From the NCBI GenBank assembly GCA_958439775.1, contig CAUBWQ010000034.1, positions 1-7,647 of the forward strand: a stretch of DNA of 7,647 nucleotides, read 5' to 3'. Source of the stretch: an uncultured Collinsella sp. GTDB taxonomy: Bacteria; Actinomycetota; Coriobacteriia; Coriobacteriales; Coriobacteriaceae. Positions 1 to 7,647 of the stretch are shown here, piece after piece; position 1 is the stretch's first letter, and each line of letters starts with the position of its first letter. The translations under genes and the position numbers were made by a program. A model generated the notes under the pieces. The model saw only the letters and a list, made by a program, of their open reading frames with translations, was not told the origin of the DNA and did no database searches.

Positions 1-259
1 GGCCCGTAAGGACGCCGAGTCCGAGCGCGCTCGTATCATCGAGGCTGCTCACAAGGAGGCCGAGGAGATCATCACCAAGGCCCATACGACCGTCGAGGAC
101 GAGCGCAAGTCCATCTACGCCGGTGCCGCGAGCTCCATCGCCGACCTGTCCGTTGCTGTCGCCACCAAGATCGTGGGCGAGGCACTCGAGGACGAGGCCG
201 GGCAGAAGAAGCTCATCGAGCGCTACATCCAGGAAGCAGGTAGCCTGAATGCCGACTAG
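1..259 (+). CDS. atpF: ATP synthase Fo subunit b, C-terminal fragment
   Basis: This is the 3' end of a gene that begins before the window. The open frame starts at base 2 and gives 85 residues ending at TAG 257-259. Subunit b forms the peripheral stalk that holds the F1 head against the Fo membrane sector. The visible part has no membrane segment. It is an Ala/Glu/Lys/Arg-rich helix of the kind that makes the b-subunit coiled coil (KDAESERARIIEAAHKEAEE), followed by a less charged end (SIADLSVAVATKIVGEAL) typical of the delta-binding C-terminus. The last 11 bases overlap the start of atpH in another frame, which suggests coupled translation. Identity rests on this helix pattern plus its position directly before atpH in the canonical order; the fragment alone would be weak evidence. 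The N-terminal membrane anchor cannot be judged. Confidence 0.9.
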   Translation, partial: ARKDAESERARIIEAAHKEAEEIITKAHTTVEDERKSIYAGAASSIADLSVAVATKIVGEALEDEAGQKKLIERYIQEAGSLNAD

Positions 260-725
260 CCGCTATCAGGACAAGGTGCTCGAGACCTACGCGCGCTCCC
301 TTCTGGAAGCCGCTAAGGCCGAGAACCATGTGTTCGAGGACCTCGAGATGATCGAGCGCCTGGCTTCTGCCAGCCCCGAGATCATCGCCGTGCTCGACAC
401 CATGTCCAAGCGCGACCAGCTCGACCTTCTTCCCAAGGTGGCAGCTGCCTTTAAGTATGTTGCCGAGGAAGACGAGGATGTAGTGGGCGTGACCGTCACC
501 ACGGCGATCCCGCTCGACGACGAGCTGCGTCAAACCATCACTAAGAAATGCGAGCAGGACTTCGGCCGCAAGGTATTCCTTATCGAGCAGGTCGACCCGT
601 CTATCGTGGGCGGCCTGGTGCTCGAGGCTCGCGGCGAGCGTCGTGACATTTCCGTCAAGACGCAGCTGCGCATTGCGCAGGAGACCCTCGCAAACTCTGC
701 TAATTCATACGGAGGTGAAGCCTAA
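249..725 (+). CDS. atpH: ATP synthase F1 subunit delta
   Basis: The 158-residue product fits the delta (OSCP) family, slightly shorter than the 177 residues of E. coli. Delta sits on top of the F1 head and joins it to the b stalk. The N-terminal helical domain (about residues 1-105) begins with the usual Tyr-Ala pattern ([12 protein letters not shown]). The C-terminal domain carries the family signature [22 protein letters not shown] near residues 115-136, matching the common DPsLiGGivvr-G...D-S pattern. The ATG at 249 lies inside the end of atpF and is preceded by an AGGAAGCAGG stretch at 231-240, so this start is reasonable. The gene ends in TAATG, sharing one base with atpA, which implies translational coupling. 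No frameshift or odd composition is seen. Confidence 0.96.
   Translation: MPTSRYQDKVLETYARSLLEAAKAENHVFEDLEMIERLASASPEIIAVLDTMSKRDQLDLLPKVAAAFKYVAEEDEDVVGVTVTTAIPLDDELRQTITKKCEQDFGRKVFLIEQVDPSIVGGLVLEARGERRDISVKTQLRIAQETLANSANSYGGEA
711..718 (+). promoter_or_regulatory. Strong Shine-Dalgarno site for atpA
   Basis: GGAGGTGA is almost fully complementary to the 16S rRNA 3' end and ends 6 bases before the atpA ATG (9 bases from its GGAGG core). It lies inside the end of atpH, so atpA can be initiated independently as well as by re-initiation at the TAATG overlap. This suits the need for three alpha chains per complex. Confidence 0.8.
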
Positions 726-2323
726 TGTCCGAAACCCTCAATGCCCAGGATATCGCCAAGAAACTGCAGGAGCAGCTCACGAGCCTCTCCGCGACGGTCG
801 ATACGCATGAGGTTTCAACGGTCGACGAGGTAGGCGACGGCATCGCGCGCGTCTCCGGCCTCAAGAGCGCCATGGCAGGCGAGCTTCTGGAGTTCAAGAG
901 CTCCGATACCGGTGAGACCGTCTTCGGCCTTGCCCAGAACCTTGACCGTGACGAGGTCGGCGCCGTTCTGTTTGGTGCCGTCGACTCCATCAAGGAAGGC
1001 GACGAGTGCCGCACCACTGGCCGCATTATGGATATCCCCGTGAGCCGTGCCATGCTCGGCCGCGTCGTCAATCCGCTCGGCCAGCCCATCGACGGCCTGG
1101 GCGACATCGTCGCCACGCACCGTCGCCCCATCGAGTTCAAGGCCCCCGGCGTCATCGACCGTACCCCGGTGTGTGAGCCGGTTCAGACCGGTCTGCTCGC
1201 TATCGACTCCATGGTGCCTATTGGCCGCGGTCAGCGTGAGCTGATCATCGGCGACCGTCAGACCGGTAAGACCGCCATCGCCATCGACGCTATCCTCAAC
1301 CAGCGCGGCAAGGGCATGGTCTGCATCTATGTCGCCATCGGCCAGAAGGCCTCCACGGTTGCCAACATCCGCGAGACCCTCGCTCAGCACGGTGCGCTCG
1401 ACTACACCATCATCGTTTCGGCCACCGCTGCCGATTCCGCCCCTATGCAGTACATCGCGCCTATGGCCGGTGCCGCTATCGGCGAGTTCTTCATGTACAA
1501 CGGCGAGGACGGCAAGCCCGCCAGCGAGACCAACCCCGGCGGTCACGTGCTCGTCATCTACGACGACCTGTCCAAGCAGGCTGTGGCCTACCGTCAGATG
1601 TCGCTGACGCTGCATCGTCCGCCCGGACGCGAGGCCTATCCTGGCGACATCTTCTACCTGCACTCTCGTCTGCTCGAGCGTGCAGTCAAGATGTCCAAGA
1701 AGAACGGTTACGGCTCCATGACGGCTCTGCCGATCATCGAGACCCAGGACGGTGACGTCTCGGCCTACATTCCGACCAACGTCATTTCCATTACCGATGG
1801 TCAGATCTACCTGCAGTCCGAACTCTTCTTCCAGGGCCAGCGCCCGGCAGTCGACGTGGGCATTTCCGTGTCCCGCGTCGGTGGCGACGCGCAGACCAAG
1901 GCTATGAAGCAGGTCGCCGGCAACCTCCGTCTGGACCTTGCTTCGTACCAGGAGCTCGCCGGCTTTACGCAGTTCGGCTCCGACCTCGACGAGGCCACGC
2001 AAAAGCAGCTTACCCACGGCGCTCGCATGACTGAGCTCCTTAAGCAGCCGCGCTACAAGCCGTTCGAGGTTTCCGAGCAGATTGTTACGCTGTTCGCTGG
2101 CAACGAGGGCTTCCTGGATGACCTTGAGATCGCCGACGTGCTGCCTTTCCGTGCCGAGCTCATCGAGTACATGGACAATGGCTTTGGCTCGCTGCTCGAC
2201 AAGGTTCGCGCCAAGAAGATCGATGATGACACCAAGGCTGAGCTCTTGCGCGTCATCGGCGACTTCAAGCAGCAGTTCATGGCCAAGCACCATTCGGATG
2301 TTTCTGGATCAGAGGAGAACTAA
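725..2323 (+). CDS. atpA: ATP synthase F1 subunit alpha
   Basis: The 532-residue product is a full-length alpha subunit (E. coli 513). Three alpha chains alternate with three beta chains in the F1 head and bind nucleotide at non-catalytic sites. Domains run in the normal order: N-terminal beta-barrel (about 25-95), RecA-like nucleotide domain (about 96-385), helical C-terminal domain. The P-loop GDRQTGKT is at 176-183. The stretch [20 protein letters not shown] is the conserved central segment. The arginine finger that reaches into the beta catalytic site is R384 in [12 protein letters not shown]. The start ATG overlaps the atpH stop by one base and has the strong GGAGGTGA site upstream. The N-terminal helix ([12 protein letters not shown]) is the part that contacts delta in this family. 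All key residues are present, so the subunit should be functional. Confidence 0.99.
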   Translation: MSETLNAQDIAKKLQEQLTSLSATVDTHEVSTVDEVGDGIARVSGLKSAMAGELLEFKSSDTGETVFGLAQNLDRDEVGAVLFGAVDSIKEGDECRTTGRIMDIPVSRAMLGRVVNPLGQPIDGLGDIVATHRRPIEFKAPGVIDRTPVCEPVQTGLLAIDSMVPIGRGQRELIIGDRQTGKTAIAIDAILNQRGKGMVCIYVAIGQKASTVANIRETLAQHGALDYTIIVSATAADSAPMQYIAPMAGAAIGEFFMYNGEDGKPASETNPGGHVLVIYDDLSKQAVAYRQMSLTLHRPPGREAYPGDIFYLHSRLLERAVKMSKKNGYGSMTALPIIETQDGDVSAYIPTNVISITDGQIYLQSELFFQGQRPAVDVGISVSRVGGDAQTKAMKQVAGNLRLDLASYQELAGFTQFGSDLDEATQKQLTHGARMTELLKQPRYKPFEVSEQIVTLFAGNEGFLDDLEIADVLPFRAELIEYMDNGFGSLLDKVRAKKIDDDTKAELLRVIGDFKQQFMAKHHSDVSGSEEN

Positions 2324-2328
2324 GCCCC

Positions 2329-4691
<2,363 letters not shown>

Positions 4692-4694
4692 GTT

Positions 4695-5087
4695 ATGCGT
4701 ATCCGCATCGTGTGCCCCGTGAGCTGCGCCTATGAGGGCGACGCTGCGTTTGTGTCGATTCCGTCCACGGATGGCGAGTTTGGCGTTCTGCCTGCTCACT
4801 CCAGCGAGATCTGCACGATCGACCGCGGTTACGTTCGCGTTTCCGATAAGGCCATGGGCACTGTCGACCACACGTTTGCCGTGGCCGGCGGCTATGCCCA
4901 GGTTGCGGACGATGTCGTGACCGTTCTCGCCGAGCGCGCTTGCGATTTGGCGACCGTCGATGCCGACAAGCTTAAAGCTGATATTCAAGGTTTTGAAGAG
5001 AAGCTGGGTAATTTGTCGGAGGATGATGCACGCCGCGCCTACCTCTATAATGAAATCGCATGGTGTAAGCTCAAGCTTGCCCAATAG
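4695..5087 (+). CDS. atpC: ATP synthase F1 subunit epsilon
   Basis: The 130-residue product fits epsilon, which caps the gamma shaft and can inhibit ATP hydrolysis. The N-terminal beta-sandwich (about 1-85) has the signature DGEFGVLPAHSSE at 26-38. The C-terminal part (about 86-130) is a predicted helical hairpin, here DADKLKADIQGFEEKL and then EDDARRAYLYNEIAWCKLKL, so the inhibitory domain is retained rather than truncated. Five cysteines (7, 11, 40, 83, 124) are noticeable for such a small protein. The ATG follows the atpD stop by three bases, with GGGGGAG at 4679-4685 as ribosome site. The last 40 or so codons are visibly richer in A/T than the rest of the operon, and a TATAAT lies among them. 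A terminator follows, so this is the last gene of the atp operon. Confidence 0.96.
   Translation: MRIRIVCPVSCAYEGDAAFVSIPSTDGEFGVLPAHSSEICTIDRGYVRVSDKAMGTVDHTFAVAGGYAQVADDVVTVLAERACDLATVDADKLKADIQGFEEKLGNLSEDDARRAYLYNEIAWCKLKLAQ
5046..5051 (+). promoter_or_regulatory. Possible -10 element for murA inside atpC
   Basis: A perfect TATAAT occurs in an A/T-rich patch within the end of atpC (codons Leu-Tyr-Asn). The bases 15-19 upstream show no recognisable TTGACA-like -35 box and no TG extension. A transcript starting near 5058 would still have to cross the hairpin at 5124-5162 to reach murA. It is a candidate only; the match may be chance, though the local drop in GC in an otherwise GC-rich operon makes it worth marking. 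Confidence 0.25.
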
Positions 5088-5101
5088 TCAAACGATTTAG
5101 C

Positions 5102-5119
5102 GTTCGACCATTTGCGAAC
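5102..5119. repeat. Small inverted repeat in the atpC-murA gap
   Basis: GTTCG (5102-5106) and CGAAC (5115-5119) are perfect inverted 5-mers separated by eight bases, just upstream of the terminator. It could be a weak hairpin or a small operator. The half-sites face the opposite way from the Gram-positive LexA box (CGAAC-N4-GTTCG), so it is not an SOS box. Confidence 0.3.
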
Positions 5120-5123
5120 ACAT

Positions 5124-5162
5124 CATGCCCGGGATGGCCCAGCCACCCCGGGCATGCTTTTT
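5124..5162 (+). terminator. Intrinsic terminator of the atp operon
   Basis: CATGCCCGGG (5124-5133) pairs perfectly with CCCGGGCATG (5147-5156). Inside, TGG (5135-5137) can also pair with CCA (5143-5145) past a single A/C mismatch, leaving a CCCAG loop. The stem is followed by C and then TTTTT at 5158-5162. This is a textbook rho-independent structure 37 bases after the atpC stop. The T-run ends one base before the murA ribosome binding site region, so termination and murA expression must be balanced by read-through or by a promoter not evident here. Confidence 0.9.
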
Positions 5163-5163
5163 G

Positions 5164-5169
5164 AAAGGG
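5164..5169 (+). promoter_or_regulatory. Ribosome binding site that fixes the murA TTG start
   Basis: AAAGGG lies six bases before TTG at 5176 and is the only purine-rich site in the short space between the terminator and the conserved MurA N-terminus. It supports the TTG as the start codon, since no ATG or GTG is available in frame between the terminator and the conserved residues. Confidence 0.65.
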
Positions 5170-5175
5170 TAGACC

Positions 5176-6459
5176 TTGGATATTATCCGCGTTGAGGGTG
5201 GCCACGCCATCGGAGGCTCCGTGCCCGTCTCGGGTGCCAAGAACTCCGCGCTCAAACTCATGGCGGCAACGCTTCTGGCGCCGGGCAAGACGACGCTGCA
5301 GAACGTGCCCGATATTTCCGATGTTCACGTGATGGGCAAGGTGCTCAAGGGCATGGGCGCTACGATCGATGTTCTCGACGAGCACACGCTCGAGATCGAT
5401 ACCTCTCAGGTCGATTCTTGGGAGGCCCCCTACGAGCTCGTCGCTAAGATGCGTGCTTCCACCGCTGTCATGGGACCCCTGCTGGGCCGCTTCCATCGCG
5501 CCAAGATTGCCATGCCGGGCGGCTGCAACCTGGGTGCTCGCAAGATAGATATGCACATTCTGGGTCTCGAGGCCCTGGGCGTTGAGTTCGATACCGCCCA
5601 CGGTTACATCAACGCTAATGCGCCCCAAGGCCTGCGCGGTACCACCGTCACGCTCGAGTTTGCCAGTGTCGGTGCGACCGAGAACCTCATTATGGCATCC
5701 GTGCGCGCGCAGGGTACCACGGTTATCGACAATGCCGCCCGCGAGCCCGAGATCGTCGATCTCGCCAACATGCTCAACGAGATGGGCGCCAAGATTGTTG
5801 GCGCCGGCACGCCCGTCGTGACTATCGAAGGCGTGGAAGAGCTCCATCCTGTTACCCATCGCGTAGTAGGCGACCGCATCGAGGCCGGTACCTTTATCGT
5901 TGCCGGTGCGTTGATGGCCGACGATCGCGGTGTCGATGTCACGGGCTTTTGCCCCATTCACTTGGGCATGGTGCTCAAGAAGATGGAGCTCATGGGTATC
6001 GACTGCGAGCGCGTCGAGGATGGCGTCCATGTAAACCGTGCCGAGCGTATCAAGCCGGTCGACATCCAGACGCTTCCGTTCCCCGGCTTCCCGACGGACA
6101 TGCAGGCGCAGATTATGGTGCTCTCCGCCCTTGCCGACGGCAGTTCCGTTATTACCGAGAACATCTTCGAGAATCGCTTTATGTTTGCCTCTGAGCTGGT
6201 GCGCATGGGCGCCGACATTCGTATCGAGAGCCATCATGCCATGATTCATGGCGTCAAGGGCTTCTCGGGTGCACAGGTTACCTCGCCCGATCTGCGTGGC
6301 GGAGCGGCCCTCGTCGTAGCGGGCTTGATCGCCGACGGGACGACCGAGGTTTCGGCCATCCATCACATCAAGCGCGGCTACGAGCAGTTTGTCGAAAAGC
6401 TGCAGGCGCTCGGCGCGCATGTCGAGCATGCTACCGTCCCCGATCCCGTCATCTACTAA
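5176..6459 (+). CDS. murA: UDP-N-acetylglucosamine 1-carboxyvinyltransferase (MurA)
   Basis: The 427-residue product transfers enolpyruvate from PEP to UDP-GlcNAc, the first committed step of peptidoglycan precursor synthesis in the cytoplasm (EC 2.5.1.7). It shows the two-lobed EPSP-synthase-like family pattern. Key residues are present: K22-N23 in SGAKNSALK, the catalytic loop LPGGC-type segment MPGGCNLGAR with Cys117 (E. coli C115) and R122, D308 in FPTDMQAQ (E. coli D305), and R374 in DLRGGAALVVAGL. Having Cys rather than Asp at 117 predicts sensitivity to fosfomycin at the target level. The start is TTG, placed by the AAAGGG site and by the exact match of K22-N23 to E. coli numbering. 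The LCP gene begins 12 bases after the stop, so the two are probably co-transcribed. Proximity of murA to atpC is also found in mycobacteria. Confidence 0.98.
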   Translation: MDIIRVEGGHAIGGSVPVSGAKNSALKLMAATLLAPGKTTLQNVPDISDVHVMGKVLKGMGATIDVLDEHTLEIDTSQVDSWEAPYELVAKMRASTAVMGPLLGRFHRAKIAMPGGCNLGARKIDMHILGLEALGVEFDTAHGYINANAPQGLRGTTVTLEFASVGATENLIMASVRAQGTTVIDNAAREPEIVDLANMLNEMGAKIVGAGTPVVTIEGVEELHPVTHRVVGDRIEAGTFIVAGALMADDRGVDVTGFCPIHLGMVLKKMELMGIDCERVEDGVHVNRAERIKPVDIQTLPFPGFPTDMQAQIMVLSALADGSSVITENIFENRFMFASELVRMGADIRIESHHAMIHGVKGFSGAQVTSPDLRGGAALVVAGLIADGTTEVSAIHHIKRGYEQFVEKLQALGAHVEHATVPDPVIY

Positions 6460-6626
6460 TACAGGTTGCCTATGTTTAATAAAAAGCCCCTCGCGGATAC
6501 TAGCACCCGAAGACCCTCAACTGGTGCGCAGGCCAAGATCTACAGTCGCGATAACGTGGCTCGCTATTCCGAGCGCGCTCGCCAACGTCGTCGTAGCCAC
6601 ACGATTCGTCACGTCGCGCTCGTTGT

Positions 6627-6640
6627 CGTGCTTCGTGCTG
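6627..6640 (+). repeat. Imperfect tandem heptamer at the LCP frame junction
   Basis: CGTGCTT (6627-6633) is followed at once by CGTGCTG (6634-6640). The change from the N-terminal frame to the LCP-domain frame falls inside this pair. Short repeats at the two ends of a lost segment are a common trace of a slippage or microhomology deletion, or of an assembly collapse. Confidence 0.5.
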
Positions 6641-7498
6641 CTTCTTGGCACCGACGGCCGTCCGGGCGAGGATACGTATCGTGCCGACTCGATTATCTTG
6701 GCACGCATCGACCCCACGCAAAAGCAGGCGACGCTCATTTCCGTTCCGCGCGACACCAAGGTCGAGTACAAGGGCGAGACCATGAAGATCAACGCCTGCC
6801 ATACCGTTGGCGGTGCCGAGGCCATGGTCGAGGCGGTCAACGAGCTGTGCGGTGTTCAGATTTCCCACTATGCCGAGGTCAGCTTCGACGGTATGCAGGC
6901 GCTGATTGATTCGGTTGGCGGTATCGACATTAACGCAACCGATGATGTTGACGACCCCGAGCACCTGGATATCAAGATTACCGCTGGCCAGCAGCATATG
7001 GACGGTGCCACCGCCCTTACCTATGCCCGCTGCCGCTACACCTATGCCGACGGCGATTACACGCGCATGCGCCACCAGCGTCAGGTGCTTGGCGCCCTTG
7101 CCAACCAGATTCTCAATAACTTCGATGCCACGAAGATCTTTGGCCTGGTTAATTCGCTGTCCGATATGCTTGTAACCGATATGAGCGTTCAGGATATCGT
7201 GGCTACGGTCAACGCCATGCGCGGTATGGATGTCGACGGTATCTACTCGGCCAACCTGCCCTCGTACGCCGACGACAGCACCATGATCGACGGTGTGAGC
7301 TACGTCTTTGTCTACGAGGACGAGCTCAAGGAAATGATGGAGCGCGTCGATGCCGGCAAGGATCCCAAGGGTCCCAACACCATGGGTCTTTCCGACGGTT
7401 CCAGCTCTACGATCGGCGACCTGAACAACAACACGTCTGACGACTACGCAAACGGTACCGCAACCTCATCGGTCAGCTCTGACGATCCCGATGACTCA

Positions 7499-7516
7499 AG
7501 CGATTCGAGCGATTCG
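7499..7516 (+). repeat. Tandem 9-mer in the acidic LCP tail
   Basis: AGCGATTCG occurs twice in a row, in frame, encoding Ser-Asp-Ser twice. It lies in a low-complexity Ser/Asp-rich C-terminal extension after the LCP domain, presumably a disordered extracellular tail. Such tails vary in length between relatives. Confidence 0.6.
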
Positions 7517-7570
7517 GACTACTACGAAGAGCCGACCGGCGACGGCAACGGCTACGAAGCCAACTACTAA

Positions 7571-7598
7571 GTTACGGCGTTTTACCAAACGCCGTAAC
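7571..7598. terminator. Perfect 12-bp hairpin after the LCP stop codon
   Basis: GTTACGGCGTTT (7571-7582) pairs without mismatch with AAACGCCGTAAC (7587-7598) around a TACC loop. The stem starts at the first base after the TAA stop. No T-run follows on either strand, so it is not a canonical rho-independent terminator. It may act as a weak terminator in both directions or protect the 3' end of the murA-LCP message. Bases 7599-7647 hold nothing I can identify beyond a TTGGAC at 7623-7628 that resembles a -35 box, with the matching -10 position at or past the window edge. Confidence 0.7.
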
Positions 7599-7647
7599 GG
7601 CTCGACGCTGCGCGGGCCGCATTTGGACAATCTGACGTTCAACTTCA

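Larger units (their letters stand above)
6472..7570 (+). pseudogene. LytR-CpsA-Psr (LCP) family gene with internal deletion and frameshift
   Basis: LCP proteins are membrane-anchored enzymes that attach wall polymers to peptidoglycan or hydrolyse their lipid-linked precursors outside the cell. The reading frame from ATG 6472 gives a basic cytoplasmic tail (MFNKKPLADT...ERARQRRRSH) and the first residues of a membrane helix (HVALVVVL, ending at residue 54). It then turns into non-LCP sequence and would stop at 6907-6909 after 145 residues. The LCP domain is in another frame from about 6632: FVLLLGTDGRPGE, RADSIIL (6680), VPRDT (6743), GGIDI, and DGDYTRMRHQRQ (7049), with the family Arg/Asp residues intact. 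A serine/aspartate-rich tail ends at TAA 7568. The two parts together give about 366 residues, but most of the helix and the extracellular linker are missing. This fits a deletion of 3n+2 bases. An assembly or sequencing error is the main alternative. LCP identity is sure; loss of function is inferred. Confidence 0.85.

Noticed and set aside
815..2293. 492-residue minus-strand frame opposite atpA
   Set aside because: It is opposite a perfectly conserved atpA, has no ribosome site of note and a repetitive Leu/Val/Gly/Asp-rich translation expected from antisense of biased codons.
5102..5119. LexA/SOS box in the atpC-murA gap
   Set aside because: The half-sites are in the opposite orientation and have the wrong spacing for CGAAC-N4-GTTCG.
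5071..6429. 452-residue minus-strand frame opposite murA
   Set aside because: It is antisense to a full-length, conserved murA, runs across the terminator region, and shows no recognisable protein features.
6466..6468. TTG at 6466 as LCP start
   Set aside because: It adds only Met-Pro before the ATG at 6472 and lies within the presumed ribosome site ACAGG-TTG, so ATG 6472 is the better start.
6389..6471. Upstream extension of the LCP-domain frame to an ATG at 6389, giving a 393-residue protein overlapping murA by 71 bases
   Set aside because: The extra N-terminal residues are the end of murA and the native LCP N-terminus read out of frame. They look like no LCP leader, and a far better start with matching protein features exists at 6472 in the other frame.
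6625..6640. Programmed +1 ribosomal frameshift joining the two LCP frames
   Set aside because: A +1 shift at CTT-CGT would join the frames, but CGT is a common codon, no stop or stimulatory structure is evident, and the joined product would still lack most of the membrane helix and the linker. A deletion explains both facts.

Overview
The window is a high-GC bacterial chromosome segment with every gene on the + strand. It holds the downstream part of a standard F1Fo ATP synthase operon (end of atpF, then atpH, atpA, atpG, atpD, atpC), an 88-base gap with a strong intrinsic terminator, and a second short unit of murA followed by a LytR-CpsA-Psr (LCP) family gene. A second hairpin lies directly after the LCP stop codon. 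No rRNA, tRNA, CRISPR array or mobile element was seen, and no stretch over 300 bases lacks a gene.

Organism (inference): most likely Actinomycetota, and by protein flavour a Coriobacteriia member such as a Collinsella-like gut anaerobe. Reasons are the G/C-ending codon bias, the close atpC-murA pairing (murA also lies a few genes after atpC in mycobacteria), and a Coriobacteria-like LCP protein with an acidic serine/aspartate-rich tail. Genus is not proven from the sequence alone.

Positions 1-5087 carry ATP synthase. Genes overlap or lie within 5 bases of each other (11-base overlap F/H, TAATG overlaps H/A and G/D, gaps of 5 and 3 bases at A/G and D/C), with good Shine-Dalgarno sites, as expected for one translationally coupled message. 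The catalytic residues of alpha and beta are intact. Beta has small departures from the usual consensus: DELSEEQ instead of DELSEED, and a Phe at the adenine-pocket Tyr.

Positions 5088-5175 contain a small inverted repeat and a 10-bp GC-rich terminator hairpin with five T. The T-run ends one base before the ribosome binding site of murA, which starts with TTG. A perfect TATAAT lies within the end of atpC, but any transcript from it would still cross the hairpin.

Positions 5176-7570 encode MurA (first committed step of peptidoglycan precursor synthesis, catalytic Cys intact) and, 12 bases later, an LCP protein (attachment of glycopolymers to the wall). The LCP gene is the most notable thing here. 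Its native N-terminus (cytoplasmic tail plus the first residues of the membrane helix) is in one frame, and the whole LCP domain is in another. The rest of the membrane helix and the linker are missing at an imperfect CGTGCTT/CGTGCTG repeat. It is best read as a gene broken by an internal deletion of 3n+2 bases, or as an assembly error. The rest of the window is an ordinary housekeeping region, and I see no convincing new system in it.
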